Assembly (NCBI RefSeq): GCF_002953935.1
Contig: NZ_CP026514.1
Location: forward strand, 3,100,001 to 3,164,000
Source of the DNA: Arthrobacter sp. PGP41
GTDB taxonomy: Bacteria; Actinomycetota; Actinomycetes; Actinomycetales; Micrococcaceae
Length of the DNA stretch: 64,000 bases
Direction of reading: 5' to 3'
Within the stretch, counting starts at the first letter, position 1. Every line of letters begins with the position of its first letter. Below the pieces are notes generated by a model. It had not been told where the DNA came from and did no database searches. It saw only the letters and a list, made by a program, of their open reading frames with translations. Positions 45,729-54,657 of this stretch are shown here, in pieces. The translations under genes and the position numbers were made by a program.

Positions 45729-47152
45729 GGTTTGCCTTCCGTGTACTGCGGTTGCTTCTCCGCCTGCGCGGCCGGGAACCCCAGCCGGACTTCCGTGCCT
45801 TCACTGGTGCTGGTGATGGTGGCCGAGCCTCCGTGCCGGTTCATCCGGCCGATGATGGACTCCCGCACGCCCAGCCGGTCTTCGGGGACGTCCTGGAGTT
45901 CGAAGCCGGGACCCCGGTCCTTGATGAACACTTCGGCCCGCCCGCGGGTGGCCTCAAGATAGACCGATACCGCGCCGCCGCCGTGCCGCGACGCGTTAAG
46001 CATTGCCTCACGGCTGGCCTGGATCAGCGCCTCATGCCCCTCGGTGACCTCGGTGTCTCCCACGCTGACCACCTCCACTGCGTTCCCCAGCAGGTCCTCC
46101 ACTTCCCCGGCGACCGCCTTGATCCGGTCCGAGAGCAGCCCGGAGTCCTTTCCGGGGTCGCCGAATAGCCAGCCCCGGAGTTCCCGCTCCTGCGCGCGGG
46201 CCAGGCGGACGACGTCGTGCTCGTTGGCGGCGCGCCGCTGGATGAGTGCCAGCGTCTGCAGGACCGAGTCGTGAAGGTGTGCCGCGATTTCCGCGCGTTC
46301 GGTCTCGCGGATCCTGCCGGCGCGTTCAGCTTCGAGGTCGCGCCAGAACTTCAGCGCCCACGGCAGCAGGACCAGCACCACCCCGCCGAGGACGGCCACG
46401 GATGCCAGCAGCGCCAGCCAGGTCTGCTCCCAGGAACCGGAGCCGGACACCATCACCAGGACGCCCGCCACCACCAACGCCAAGCCGGCGGCGAGCCGGG
46501 CCCAGCCGCCCGCTTGGTTTGCTTTGGTCTTGTCCACCAGCCCGGCCCGGCGGGTCTCATCAAGCTGCATCCAGGCGATGGAGGCCCCGCCCAGGACCGC
46601 GGCCGCGGGGATGATGGTCCCCAAGGGAACGTCCACGCCCAGCAGTTGGGCGCTCAGGATGCCCGCCACCAGGAGCAGCCCGGCACCGAGCAGGATCTCC
46701 TTGCCGTACCGCATCTCGCGGAACCGGAACCAGGGTGCCGGCACCTCCTCCGCGGCCAGTCCTGCTCCTGCAACCATGCCGGGGCCGGCGTTAGCCGACG
46801 GCGTGCCCATACCGGCGCCGGCGGGAGAACCGCCCGGGGAGCCGCCGGCAGGAACGCCTTTGAAGGGATCCACCGTAGTCCCGGCCGGCAAGGGCTTGAG
46901 GCTCACGGCAGGAGCAATGGGCGACGCCGGCCGCCGTCCCTGCCGCCGGGCGCTTTCGTAAGCGGTGGGCACCATGATCCAGAGCCAGGCGTAGAACACG
47001 ACGCCGGCACCTCCGGCAAGGGACGCCAGGACCATCCCCACACGCACAGTGTTCACCGGCAGCCCAAGATGCGCGGCGAGGCCTGAACAGACCCCCGCAA
47101 TGAAGCGGTCGCTGCTCCGGACCAGCGGCGGGCGGGCAGGCGCGGATGTCAT
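45725..47152 (-). CDS. PspC-domain sensor histidine kinase
   Basis: 475-aa membrane kinase. N-terminal PspC domain (about 1-75: SSDRFIAGVCSGLAAHLGLPVNTVRVG), a Gly/Pro-rich linker, about four more membrane helices (165-300), HisKA_3 phosphoacceptor in AEIAAHLHDSVLQTLALIQRRA (near 300), and a HATPase end with DRGPGFEL and GGSATITSTSEGTEVRLGF. This layout is known in actinobacterial envelope-stress systems. It overlaps the regulator gene and is divergent from the PspC operon by 124 nt. Confidence 0.9.
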   Translation of the reverse strand: MTSAPARPPLVRSSDRFIAGVCSGLAAHLGLPVNTVRVGMVLASLAGGAGVVFYAWLWIMVPTAYESARRQGRRPASPIAPAVSLKPLPAGTTVDPFKGVPAGGSPGGSPAGAGMGTPSANAGPGMVAGAGLAAEEVPAPWFRFREMRYGKEILLGAGLLLVAGILSAQLLGVDVPLGTIIPAAAVLGGASIAWMQLDETRRAGLVDKTKANQAGGWARLAAGLALVVAGVLVMVSGSGSWEQTWLALLASVAVLGGVVLVLLPWALKFWRDLEAERAGRIRETERAEIAAHLHDSVLQTLALIQRRAANEHDVVRLARAQERELRGWLFGDPGKDSGLLSDRIKAVAGEVEDLLGNAVEVVSVGDTEVTEGHEALIQASREAMLNASRHGGGAVSVYLEATRGRAEVFIKDRGPGFELQDVPEDRLGVRESIIGRMNRHGGSATITSTSEGTEVRLGFPAAQAEKQPQYTEGKP

Positions 47153-47276
47153 GGTTCAATCCAAGCACGGATCAGGGTCTCCCGGACCCGGTTCGCACGG
47201 GAACCGGGGGCCCCTCAGGGAAGGCTCAGGGTGTCCCCCAGTAGAGCGGCCCAGCCGGGGGCGGCACGATCGAAGT

Positions 47277-48869
47277 ATGAACTCGCTAACCCCAAACCCC
47301 CATGACGGCACGCCGGAAGATCCCCCAGCCAGCCCGGAAAAGGAGAATCCCACAGAGCCCCTCCCCAGGCGCGGGAACCCCATTCAGCCCCTGGTTCTGC
47401 CTCCTTCTGCCTCCGCATCGCCGCAGGATTCCGCAAGCCCGGGCCCAGCGCATGAACCAGTCTTCGAAACTGCGCAGGAGTCCGCCCAGGACTATCCGCA
47501 TGGTCACCGGTCCCAGGGCCCTCCGCAGCCGGAAACTCCTGGCGGCGGCAGCTACTCCTATGCCGGAGTCCCGGACCAGCAGACCGACTTCTTCGGCTGG
47601 GTCCGCAGCCAGGGAATCAGCCGCGGCCAGGACCGCTGGGTGGGGGGCGTTTCCAGCGGCATCGCGCAGCGTATGGGAATCGACCCGTTGATTGTCCGCG
47701 GCGTCTTCATCATCCTTGCCCTCTTCGCCGGGATCGGCGTGCTTCTCTACGGACTTGCCTGGGCCTTCTTGCCTGAGCCCGACGGGCGCATCCACGTCCA
47801 GGAAGCCGGCGCGGGGCGCTGGACCACCGGGATGACGGGTTCACTGATCACGGTGGTGGCAGGATTCAGCGGGCTCGGCAACGGCTTCTGGGGCTGGGGC
47901 AACCGGGGTGTTGGCCCCTTCCTGTGGTCCCTGTTGTGGGTCGGCGGTGCCATCTACCTGGTGTACTACCTGGTGCAGCGCAACAAAACAGCCCCAGGCA
48001 CGCCGGCCAGTGCAGCTACGGCCGGCGCGGCTGCCTACCCAGCGGGGACGTCCACTCCAACTACCCCGCCGTACTCAGACGTCGCAGGCAGCGGCCCGTT
48101 TGCCGGCAACCCCTACGGCGGGACTGTCGGTGGCACCGGAGCTGGTGCCGGGAGCGGTTCCGGCAGCGGTGGATGGGGCAGCGGTGGATACAGCGGCGGC
48201 CGGCCGTCGCCGGTTCCGCCCCCCGCTCCCAGGGTGCGCGCCGCAGGTCCCGGAACTCCCGCCGTCGCAATCGCTGCAGGCAGTGCGCTGCTGGTGGGCG
48301 CTGGCCTGAAAGCCCTGGACCTCACCAACGTCATCGACCTCGGCAACTCCGCCAACGCGGTTGCCTGGGCCAGCGCGGCAGCCGTCCTGGGCATTTGCAT
48401 CCTCATTCTTGGCCTCCGCGGCCGGACCGCCGGCATCCTCTCGTTCTTTGCCGTGGCGGCCCTGATCACAGGAGGAATCTTCAATGTGGTGGGCAACAAC
48501 GGAGACCGCGTCCGCTTCCAGCACGTTGACTGGGCACCGACGAGCATCGAGCAGGCCAGCGGCGGATTCGACATCACGGCCGGCAGCGGAACCGTTGACC
48601 TTACGGCTATGCCCCTGGATACCCCGCTCACCTCGGAGGTCCGCGTCCCCCTGGACATCACCGCCAGCAACGTCACAGTGATCATCCCGGGCGAGGTGCC
48701 CGTGGACATCAAGGCGGACATGACCCTCGGCAACCTGAACGAACGCGGGAACCAGCGGGGCGGCATCACCACCCGGCAGGGCAGCTACAACACCGACAAG
48801 CCCGGCAGCCACCTGGTGATCCAGATCAACGGCACCGTCAGCAACGTCACCATCCAGGAAGGCAAGTGA
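47277..48869 (+). CDS. PspC-domain multi-pass membrane protein
   Basis: 530-aa protein: Pro/Ser-rich N-terminus (1-100); PspC domain near 105-165 (ISRGQDRWVGGVSSGIAQRMGIDPLIVRG); further membrane helices; a Gly/Ser/Pro linker; more helices (325-400); and a C-terminal beta-rich domain (from about 415) like the LiaF/DUF4097 type. Probable partner or output of the adjacent kinase. The ATG at 47277 is chosen since the open frame upstream overlaps the divergent kinase gene; its ribosome binding site is weak. Confidence 0.8.
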   Translation: MNSLTPNPHDGTPEDPPASPEKENPTEPLPRRGNPIQPLVLPPSASASPQDSASPGPAHEPVFETAQESAQDYPHGHRSQGPPQPETPGGGSYSYAGVPDQQTDFFGWVRSQGISRGQDRWVGGVSSGIAQRMGIDPLIVRGVFIILALFAGIGVLLYGLAWAFLPEPDGRIHVQEAGAGRWTTGMTGSLITVVAGFSGLGNGFWGWGNRGVGPFLWSLLWVGGAIYLVYYLVQRNKTAPGTPASAATAGAAAYPAGTSTPTTPPYSDVAGSGPFAGNPYGGTVGGTGAGAGSGSGSGGWGSGGYSGGRPSPVPPPAPRVRAAGPGTPAVAIAAGSALLVGAGLKALDLTNVIDLGNSANAVAWASAAAVLGICILILGLRGRTAGILSFFAVAALITGGIFNVVGNNGDRVRFQHVDWAPTSIEQASGGFDITAGSGTVDLTAMPLDTPLTSEVRVPLDITASNVTVIIPGEVPVDIKADMTLGNLNERGNQRGGITTRQGSYNTDKPGSHLVIQINGTVSNVTIQEGK

Positions 48870-48870
48870 C

Positions 48871-49170
48871 ATGAGCAGCCAAACTACGGGCCCAAACCCG
48901 TACATTCCGGATCCGCATGCACAGGGAAGCACGACGGCGGCAGGCGCCTCTCCTGCCCCATCTTCCGGGGCACGCGTGGGAACCATCGTCTGGGGCCTGA
49001 TCGTCCTGGCCCTCGCCGCACTGATCATCATCGCCCAACTGGGCATCGTCGCCCTCAACGGAACCTACGTCCTGATCGGACTCATGATCGGGGCAGGCGC
49101 GGCCCTGGTGCTCGGCGGCCTCCTCTCCGCCCGGAAACGTGACAACGGCCCAACAACACGGAAGTCTTGA
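48871..49170 (+). CDS. Small two-helix membrane protein
   Basis: 99 aa: Pro/Ala/Ser-rich first 33 residues, then two hydrophobic helices (VGTIVWGLIVLALAALIIIA and TYVLIGLMIGAGAALVLGGLL) and a short basic tail. GGAAGG precedes the ATG, which almost touches the stop of the PspC gene. No family recognised; its position suggests a component of the same envelope-stress operon. Confidence 0.8.
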   Translation: MSSQTTGPNPYIPDPHAQGSTTAAGASPAPSSGARVGTIVWGLIVLALAALIIIAQLGIVALNGTYVLIGLMIGAGAALVLGGLLSARKRDNGPTTRKS

Positions 49171-49173
49171 ACC

Positions 49174-49431
49174 ATGGACAAGTTTTTCAGCATCGTCAGG
49201 GGCCTCGGCCTGAAACGCGGACCGGAACGGTGGCTTGGAGGCGTACTGGGAGGAATCGCGGCCAAGCTCAACGTGGACGTTGCTTTCGTCCGCATCGCGT
49301 TCCTGGTTTTCTGCCTGCTCCCCGGCCCGGCCGTCATCTTCTACCTCCTGGCCTGGGTGATCCTGCCGGACCAGAAGGACGTCATCCCGCTCCAGGTATT
49401 CCTCGAGCGGCGGTCCCTGAACCGTCCCTGA
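49174..49431 (+). CDS. Small PspC-domain protein
   Basis: 85-aa protein that is almost only a PspC domain: RGPERWLGGVLGGIAAKLNVDVAFVRI followed by a membrane helix (AFLVFCLLPGPAVIFYLLAW) and a short end. Third gene of the PspC operon, 3 nt after the previous gene, followed by a terminator. Confidence 0.88.
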   Translation: MDKFFSIVRGLGLKRGPERWLGGVLGGIAAKLNVDVAFVRIAFLVFCLLPGPAVIFYLLAWVILPDQKDVIPLQVFLERRSLNRP

Positions 49432-49443
49432 CAACAGCACTAC

Positions 49444-49480
49444 AAGGCCCCCGCTCCAGCTGCACCGGAGCGGGGGCTTT
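49444..49480 (+). terminator. Intrinsic terminator of the PspC operon
   Basis: 14-bp stem AAGGCCCCCGCTCC/GGAGCGGGGGCTTT with a loop of about 9 nt, then TTT on the plus strand. Confidence 0.75.
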
Positions 49481-49491
49481 GTGTAACCAGT

Positions 49492-49522
49492 TTGTGTCGT
49501 ACCCCACACACGCCACTAGAAT
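49492..49522 (+). promoter_or_regulatory. Candidate pfkA promoter
   Basis: TTGTGT, 19 bp, TAGAAT, about 60 nt before the pfkA ATG. Confidence 0.4.
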
Positions 49523-49582
49523 CTATGTGAGCTCAGCGTGGCGCTCTGCCTGTAAACCCTCTCCCCAGGATTTGAGCGAGAC

Positions 49583-50608
49583 ATGAAAATCGGAATTCTT
49601 ACCAGCGGTGGCGACTGCCCCGGCCTGAATGCGGTCATCCGCGGCGCGGTCCTCAAAGGTATTGCCATCCACGGCCACGAGTTCGTCGGCTTCCTCGACG
49701 GCTGGCGCGGCGTCGTTGAGGGCGACATCATCGATATCCCCCGGACCATGGTCCGCGGCATCGCCAAGCAGGGCGGCACCATCCTGGGCACCTCACGTAC
49801 CAATCCGTTCGAAAACGGTGGCGGTCCCGAGGTCATCAAAGCCCACATGGACCGGCTGGGAATTGATGCCATCATCGCCATCGGAGGTGAGGGAACGCTC
49901 GCTGCGGCGAAGCGCCTCACGGACGCAGGCCTGAAGATCGTCGGCGTGCCCAAGACGGTGGACAACGACCTTGATGCCACGGACTACACGTTCGGCTTCG
50001 ACACCGCTGTGCAGATCGCCACCGAAGCGATCGACCGCCTCCGCACCACCGGTGAGTCCCACCACCGCTGCATGATTGCCGAAGTCATGGGCAGGCACGT
50101 CGGCTGGATCGCCCTCCACGCCGGCATGGCCGCCGGTGCGCACGCCATCCTCATCCCGGAGCAGAAGGTCAGCATCGAGCAGATCACCGAGTGGGTGAAG
50201 GAAGCCCATTCCCGCGGCCGTGCGCCGTTGGTGGTGGTGGCGGAAGGTTTCGTCCCGGAGCACATGGAGACCCCGCATTCCGAGCGCGGCCTGGACACCT
50301 TCGGCCGCCCCCGCCTGGGCGGCATCGCGGACCAACTCGCCCCGGAACTGGAAGCCCGGACCGGCATCGAAACCCGCGCCACCATCCTGGGCCACATCCA
50401 GCGCGGCGGCGTGCCGTCCGCCTTCGACCGCGTCCTGGCCACCCGACTGGGCATGGCGGCCATCGACTCCGTGGTGGAAGGCTACTGGGGCACCATGGTG
50501 GCGCTCAAGGGAACGGACATAGAGCACGTGGGCTTCCAGGATGCGCTCGGACAGCTCAAGACCGTCCCGCAGAAACGCTACGACGAAGCCGCCGTCCTGT
50601 TCGGCTGA
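49583..50608 (+). CDS. pfkA: 6-phosphofructokinase
   Basis: 341-aa glycolytic enzyme phosphorylating fructose 6-phosphate. ILTSGGDCPGLNAVIRGAV, GGEGTLAAAKRL, the substrate motif VPKTVDNDLDATDYTFGFDTA and MGRHVGWIALHAG are present. At the two donor-discriminating sites it has Gly (GGEGT) and Lys (PKTVDND), a mixed pattern between ATP- and PPi-type enzymes; by known actinobacterial enzymes ATP is more likely. Single gene after the PspC operon. Confidence 0.93.
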   Translation: MKIGILTSGGDCPGLNAVIRGAVLKGIAIHGHEFVGFLDGWRGVVEGDIIDIPRTMVRGIAKQGGTILGTSRTNPFENGGGPEVIKAHMDRLGIDAIIAIGGEGTLAAAKRLTDAGLKIVGVPKTVDNDLDATDYTFGFDTAVQIATEAIDRLRTTGESHHRCMIAEVMGRHVGWIALHAGMAAGAHAILIPEQKVSIEQITEWVKEAHSRGRAPLVVVAEGFVPEHMETPHSERGLDTFGRPRLGGIADQLAPELEARTGIETRATILGHIQRGGVPSAFDRVLATRLGMAAIDSVVEGYWGTMVALKGTDIEHVGFQDALGQLKTVPQKRYDEAAVLFG

Positions 50609-50678
50609 GTTGTCGCCGGGAGGCCAGGTCCTCCCCTGCTGCCGTGGCGTCCTGTTCTGCGGCGCGCGCTGCCCGCCC

Positions 50679-50684
50679 TAGGCT
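50679..50684 (+). promoter_or_regulatory. Candidate -10 six nt before the GNAT start
   Basis: TAGGCT, 6 nt, ATG. The intervening GGAGGC could also serve as a too-close Shine-Dalgarno. Suggests a leaderless mRNA. Confidence 0.35.
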
Positions 50685-50690
50685 GGAGGC

Positions 50691-51407
50691 ATGACACTTG
50701 ACCCCGGTTCCGCAGCCATCATCCAGCTCGCGTGGGCCCGGCACCTGGGACTAGAGGACGACGCCTTCGGATCCGCCCTGGCGTCCGGGGAACGGATCGT
50801 CCGCGCGGACGACAATGCCCGGACGGTGGAGTTTGTCCGGCTTTTTGGCAGCTCTGCCCTGGTGGGCCCTCAGTGGGTCATCGACGCCGCGGAGGGCATC
50901 GCCGACGAAGAGATGGCCCAGCATGTAACGCTCATGACGCTGACGCGGTCCCACGGCGGCCATGGGATGGGCGCCGCAGCCCTGTTCTTCGCGGACGACC
51001 TCCCCCTGAAGCAGCCCCCGGAAGAGATGACTGTTTCACACGGCAACCCGGAGGCCATCGAACTGGAGGGCAACTGCCCGCCGGACGACGTCAACGAGGT
51101 GGGCCTGTCGGACCTCGAAAACCGTTACACGATCGTCCACGAGGTGGAGGGCCGCCGCGTGCCGCTTGCCTGCGGAGCCTATTCCGAGTGGGAGGGCCTG
51201 CTGGCCCACTTGGGTGTCCTGGTGGATCCGGCATGGCGGCGACGGGGCCTGGGGACGCTGGCCGCTTCCATCGCGGCGCACGAGGCGCTGGCCGCGGGGC
51301 TTACGCTGCAATGGCGGACGGACGTCAGCAACACCGGAGCCCTGGCGCTGGCCCGGAATCTCGGCCTGTCAGCCGGCGGAATCCAGACCAGCGTCCACCT
51401 TGGCTGA
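50691..51407 (+). CDS. GNAT-family N-acetyltransferase
   Basis: 238-aa protein. The C-terminal half has the GNAT acetyl-CoA site LGVLVDPAWRRRGLGTLAASIAAHEAL and the beta-bulge end TDVSNTGALALARNLGLS. The N-terminal half (about 1-110) is not recognised but includes MTLTRSHGGHGMGAAALFFADDL. Substrate unknown. Converges with the ankyrin gene. Confidence 0.8.
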   Translation: MTLDPGSAAIIQLAWARHLGLEDDAFGSALASGERIVRADDNARTVEFVRLFGSSALVGPQWVIDAAEGIADEEMAQHVTLMTLTRSHGGHGMGAAALFFADDLPLKQPPEEMTVSHGNPEAIELEGNCPPDDVNEVGLSDLENRYTIVHEVEGRRVPLACGAYSEWEGLLAHLGVLVDPAWRRRGLGTLAASIAAHEALAAGLTLQWRTDVSNTGALALARNLGLSAGGIQTSVHLG

Positions 51408-51492
51408 CCCCGGGATTGCCGCGCCAGGTCCGGTGAGGGCCACCGGGTCCTCCTCGGCCAGGTTGTGATCTGCCGGACGCGACCCGGTGGCA

Positions 51493-51927
51493 CTAGCCCA
51501 GGAGATCCGTGATCTCCTGGCGGGCGAACATTTGGGCTGCTGCGCGGGCGGACGGCGAACCTGCGTCCGGATCGGCGCCGGCGTCGAGCAGGACCCGGGC
51601 AACGTCGGTGTAACCCTTGAATGCGGCCCCGGCGAGCGGTGTCTGGCCCCGGTCGTTCGCGGAGTTGGCATCGGCACCGTGTTTCAGGAGGAGCTGAACG
51701 GTCTCCGCGTGGCCGTGGTAGGCGGCCAGCATGAGCAGCGAATCCCCGGCCGCATTGGTCAAGGTGGCGGGAGCGCCGGCGTCGAGATACGCACGCAACA
51801 GTGCAGTCTCCCCCTCCCGTGCCGCCTGGAAGAGCGTCTGCGCCAGGGCCAGCGTCTCGTCGTCGGGCGCTGCGCCGCGTGGTGCTGTGCTGGACGGCGC
51901 TGTTCTGGTTTCGGCGTCTTCGGTCAT
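51493..51927 (-). CDS. Ankyrin-repeat protein
   Basis: 144-aa cytosolic protein with about three ankyrin repeats (GETALLRAYLDAGAPATLTNAAGDSLLMLAAYHGHAETVQLLLKHGADANSANDRGQTPLAGAAFKGYTDVARVLLDAGADPD). The start overlaps the ygfZ-like stop (ATGA). Ankyrin repeats bind proteins; the partner is unknown. The steady coupling to the ygfZ-like gene suggests a shared role. Confidence 0.88.
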   Translation of the reverse strand: MTEDAETRTAPSSTAPRGAAPDDETLALAQTLFQAAREGETALLRAYLDAGAPATLTNAAGDSLLMLAAYHGHAETVQLLLKHGADANSANDRGQTPLAGAAFKGYTDVARVLLDAGADPDAGSPSARAAAQMFARQEITDLLG

Positions 51928-53009
51928 GAGCGTGGCCCCCTGAGGAATCCGGTCTGGCGCCCCACCACCTGGCCGGCGTCGGGGGCAACGATGAGTTCCT
52001 GGGCAGCGGGGTACGGCTCGTCGCCGTCCAGGACCGTCAGTATCTCATCGGGGGCAACCGAACGCTTTATGACTGCCAGGGCAACCGGGCCCATCTCATA
52101 ATGCTGCGCCACGGATGTAACGGTCCCCACTTTCCGCTCCCCCGCCAGCACGGGGCTGCCGGCCTGGGGCAGCGTGTGCTGGGAGCCGTCCAGCTGGAGG
52201 AAGACGAGCCGCCGGGGCGGGTGGCCCAGATTGTGCACCCGCGCGATGGTTTCCTGTCCTTTGTAGCAGCCCTTGGCCAGGTGCACGGCGGTCCGCAGGA
52301 GGTCCAGCTCGTGCGGAATGGTCTTGTCGTCCGTCTCGGCCCCGATCCGGGGACGCCAGGCGGCCACGCGCAGCGCCTCGGCGGCAAGGACGCCTGCAAG
52401 GGGGCGCTCTCCCACTGTCCGCTCCAGCTCGTCGGCCGGCACCAGGTACTCGAACCACGGCCGGTCCAGGCCGGGGTGGCCCGACTCCGGGACAGTGGCG
52501 TAGGAGTAGCCGCCCGCCCCCACGTGCGGCCACGGGTCCTGCCAGGCCAGCAGACCGGACCATTCGGGCACAGCCTTCGTGCTGCCGACCACGGCCCAGT
52601 CCGCGGAGGCATCCGCGATATCCACCCGCAGCGTGAACTTCATCCTGTTGAGGAACTCTGCCAGCGGGGCGGCTTCGGCGGCCTCGACGATCAGCCAGGT
52701 GGTGCCGCCGTCGTCAATGACCCGGGCGTCGAAATCGATCCGGCCCTGCACGCTCAGAAGGAGCAGTTCGCTGGACTCGCCCGGCTGCAGGCCTGTGACC
52801 TGCTGCGAGGAGAGGGTGTTGAGCCAGCTGAGGCGGTCCGGACCTGTCACTGTCACGACGCCGCGGGAGGAGAGGTCGACGACGGCGGTTCCGGCCGCGA
52901 GGGCGCGCTGCTCGCGGAGGGGCTCACCGTAGTGGGCGGCAACACCGGCGTCGGCACCGGCCGCCTCGACGGCGCCAGGGCGCGACAGCAGGGGGCTGGG
53001 AGTAGTCAT
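51924..53009 (-). CDS. Folate-binding YgfZ/GcvT-like protein
   Basis: 361-aa protein of the YgfZ/CAF17 family, which uses folate to support iron-sulfur cluster enzymes. The diagnostic motif KGCYKGQETIARVHN (Cys near 245) is intact, and the N-terminal half is GcvT-like (VTGPDRLSWLNTLSSQQVTGL). It overlaps the ankyrin gene. The role in Fe-S maintenance is inferred from E. coli and yeast relatives. Confidence 0.9.
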   Translation of the reverse strand: MTTPSPLLSRPGAVEAAGADAGVAAHYGEPLREQRALAAGTAVVDLSSRGVVTVTGPDRLSWLNTLSSQQVTGLQPGESSELLLLSVQGRIDFDARVIDDGGTTWLIVEAAEAAPLAEFLNRMKFTLRVDIADASADWAVVGSTKAVPEWSGLLAWQDPWPHVGAGGYSYATVPESGHPGLDRPWFEYLVPADELERTVGERPLAGVLAAEALRVAAWRPRIGAETDDKTIPHELDLLRTAVHLAKGCYKGQETIARVHNLGHPPRRLVFLQLDGSQHTLPQAGSPVLAGERKVGTVTSVAQHYEMGPVALAVIKRSVAPDEILTVLDGDEPYPAAQELIVAPDAGQVVGRQTGFLRGPRS

Positions 53010-53109
53010 ATGTAGTAGAAGTCCTTGGGGCTCGGCGGTATTCCGGATTCTTGCAAATCGACGCGGGATTCGGCCGCCTGCACCCTCGGCGCGGAAGGAC
53101 GGGTAGGGG

Positions 53110-53718
53110 TCAGGAGACCTTTTTCAGGAAGGCCGAGGCGTGCGCTTCCAGGCCCTTTCCTTCCTTGCCGCCAACGGCCACGTCCCAGCGCCACAGGAGG
53201 TTCCCGTCTACCAGGCCGAAGATGCGCGTGGCGGCGCTGTAGTCCTTGGAATGGCTGCCGCGCATCACCATATCCGTGGTGAGCTGGATCTGCGGGCCCT
53301 TGATCTGCCCGTAGTAGAGCTCGGAAATGCCGCCGGGGTGCGAAATGGACACCGAGATGTCGAACCCGCCCTCGCTGTTGCGCAGGGCCTCCACTTCGTC
53401 GGCACTCTTCAGCGCCGGAACGATGTCCGCGGGGATCAGGCCCGGGCCGCCGTCGGCATCAAGCTGCTTGCGCTCCAGCGCCCAGAAGCCGGTCTCGACG
53501 GTGAGCGGCCGCAGGCGCGTGCCGTCGTCGTCCGTCAGCCAGCTCTCCGCGCGGTACTGAAGGTACGGCAGCCCGTTGTGGGTGAAGGACACGTGCTGCA
53601 GGAAATGCTCCGAGTCCTCGTCCCCGCTGCCGAGGCGGCCGCGGCCTTCCCACTCACCAATGAGCCAGGAAAGCGGAACAAGTTCGGGAGTCAGGTCTGT
53701 GGGAATCTCAATGGGCAC
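53110..53718 (-). CDS. FABP/nitrobindin-like heme-binding protein
   Basis: 202-aa beta-barrel protein of the DUF1794 (nitrobindin/THAP4-like) family. N-terminal family motif LSWLIGEWEGRGRL, the barrel repeats, and a His pattern with HPGGISELYYGQIKG near residue 130. Starts with GTG after GAGG. Relatives bind heme or detoxify peroxynitrite; this is inference here. Co-directional with ygfZ and the ankyrin gene. Confidence 0.82.
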   Translation of the reverse strand: MPIEIPTDLTPELVPLSWLIGEWEGRGRLGSGDEDSEHFLQHVSFTHNGLPYLQYRAESWLTDDDGTRLRPLTVETGFWALERKQLDADGGPGLIPADIVPALKSADEVEALRNSEGGFDISVSISHPGGISELYYGQIKGPQIQLTTDMVMRGSHSKDYSAATRIFGLVDGNLLWRWDVAVGGKEGKGLEAHASAFLKKVS

Positions 53719-53758
53719 TGCGATTACCTCGGGAAACGGCTAGCTCCGGAAAAGGGGA

Positions 53759-53872
53759 CTACTTCTGGCCTTTGAACAGGCGGTAGACCACGAAGCCGGC
53801 AAACCAGGCCATGGCGAGGCTGGCGATGCCGAGCAGGACAAGGAAGAAGATTTCAAAAGCAAGTACGGACAT
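53759..53872 (-). CDS. Small single-pass membrane protein, 37 aa
   Basis: MSVLAFEIFFLVLLGIASLA then MAWFAGFVVYRLFKGQK: one long hydrophobic helix and a short basic tail. It lies between a 255-aa membrane protein gene and the FABP gene on the same strand (40 nt before the latter), so it is likely cotranscribed. The ribosome binding site is weak. No family recognised. Confidence 0.6.
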   Translation of the reverse strand: MSVLAFEIFFLVLLGIASLAMAWFAGFVVYRLFKGQK

Positions 53873-53889
53873 GGTGCCATCCTAACGCG

Positions 53890-54657
53890 TTAGTAGATGA
53901 GAAGTTTGTCTATGAAGTAGGCCAGGGAACCCACCGCGGAGACAGGAGCTAGGCCCATGCTAAGGGCTGCCTGGATGTTAAGGGGTGCACCGCGAAGCGT
54001 GACGAGCCGCCGGAAGCTTGCCAGTACTGCACCAACCACTACGCCGAAGATGGCGGCCGGCAGGACGGCTATGTCCGAGAACACCAGTCCGGCAAGGGGC
54101 CCGGCAAGGCCGGCCAGCACGATTCCAAGGGGCGCCACCACGCTGTCCGGCCAGCGGATCAGCCCGGCCAGCAGGGCAACTGCGGCACTGATGGCCGCCA
54201 CCAGGAGCATCTCCCGGACACCGTTGAACCGCGCACCCGCTATCCAACCGGAGCCCAGGCAGGCGAGCAGCACGCCTACGCAGCATCCCAGCGTGGATTC
54301 CAGCCGCTGCGCCTGCCCGGTTCCGCGGATCAACTGCACCACAAAGACCGCGATCATGCCCAGGGCGATGAAGGCGGGGGTCCAGTCCAGGTACCCGGGA
54401 GCGGGAGCCAGGCCGGCACCGAGCGCGGCTCCGGCGCCTGGCACGGCAATCACTGCTGCCAGGGTCTTCTTGGCAGGAATACGGAGAAAGTGCGGCCAGC
54501 CGACGCCGATGGCGGCGGCGGTGGCCACCGCCACGCCTACGAGCACCTCGCGGGACGTATAGACGCCGGCAATGATCGCGGCCAGGCCGGCCATTCCCAC
54601 CACGCCGATGGTCCACGAGCCCAAGGGCCGCGCAGGAGCCTGCAGTTCCGCCGTCAT
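53890..54657 (-). CDS. Multi-pass membrane protein of unknown function
   Basis: 255 aa, about eight hydrophobic helices filling nearly the whole chain, e.g. WTIGVVGMAGLAAIIAGVYTS and MLLVAAISAAVALLAGLIRW. No transporter signature recognised. It ends 17 nt before the small membrane protein and faces the glnR-like gene across a divergent promoter region. Confidence 0.75.
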   Translation of the reverse strand: MTAELQAPARPLGSWTIGVVGMAGLAAIIAGVYTSREVLVGVAVATAAAIGVGWPHFLRIPAKKTLAAVIAVPGAGAALGAGLAPAPGYLDWTPAFIALGMIAVFVVQLIRGTGQAQRLESTLGCCVGVLLACLGSGWIAGARFNGVREMLLVAAISAAVALLAGLIRWPDSVVAPLGIVLAGLAGPLAGLVFSDIAVLPAAIFGVVVGAVLASFRRLVTLRGAPLNIQAALSMGLAPVSAVGSLAYFIDKLLIY

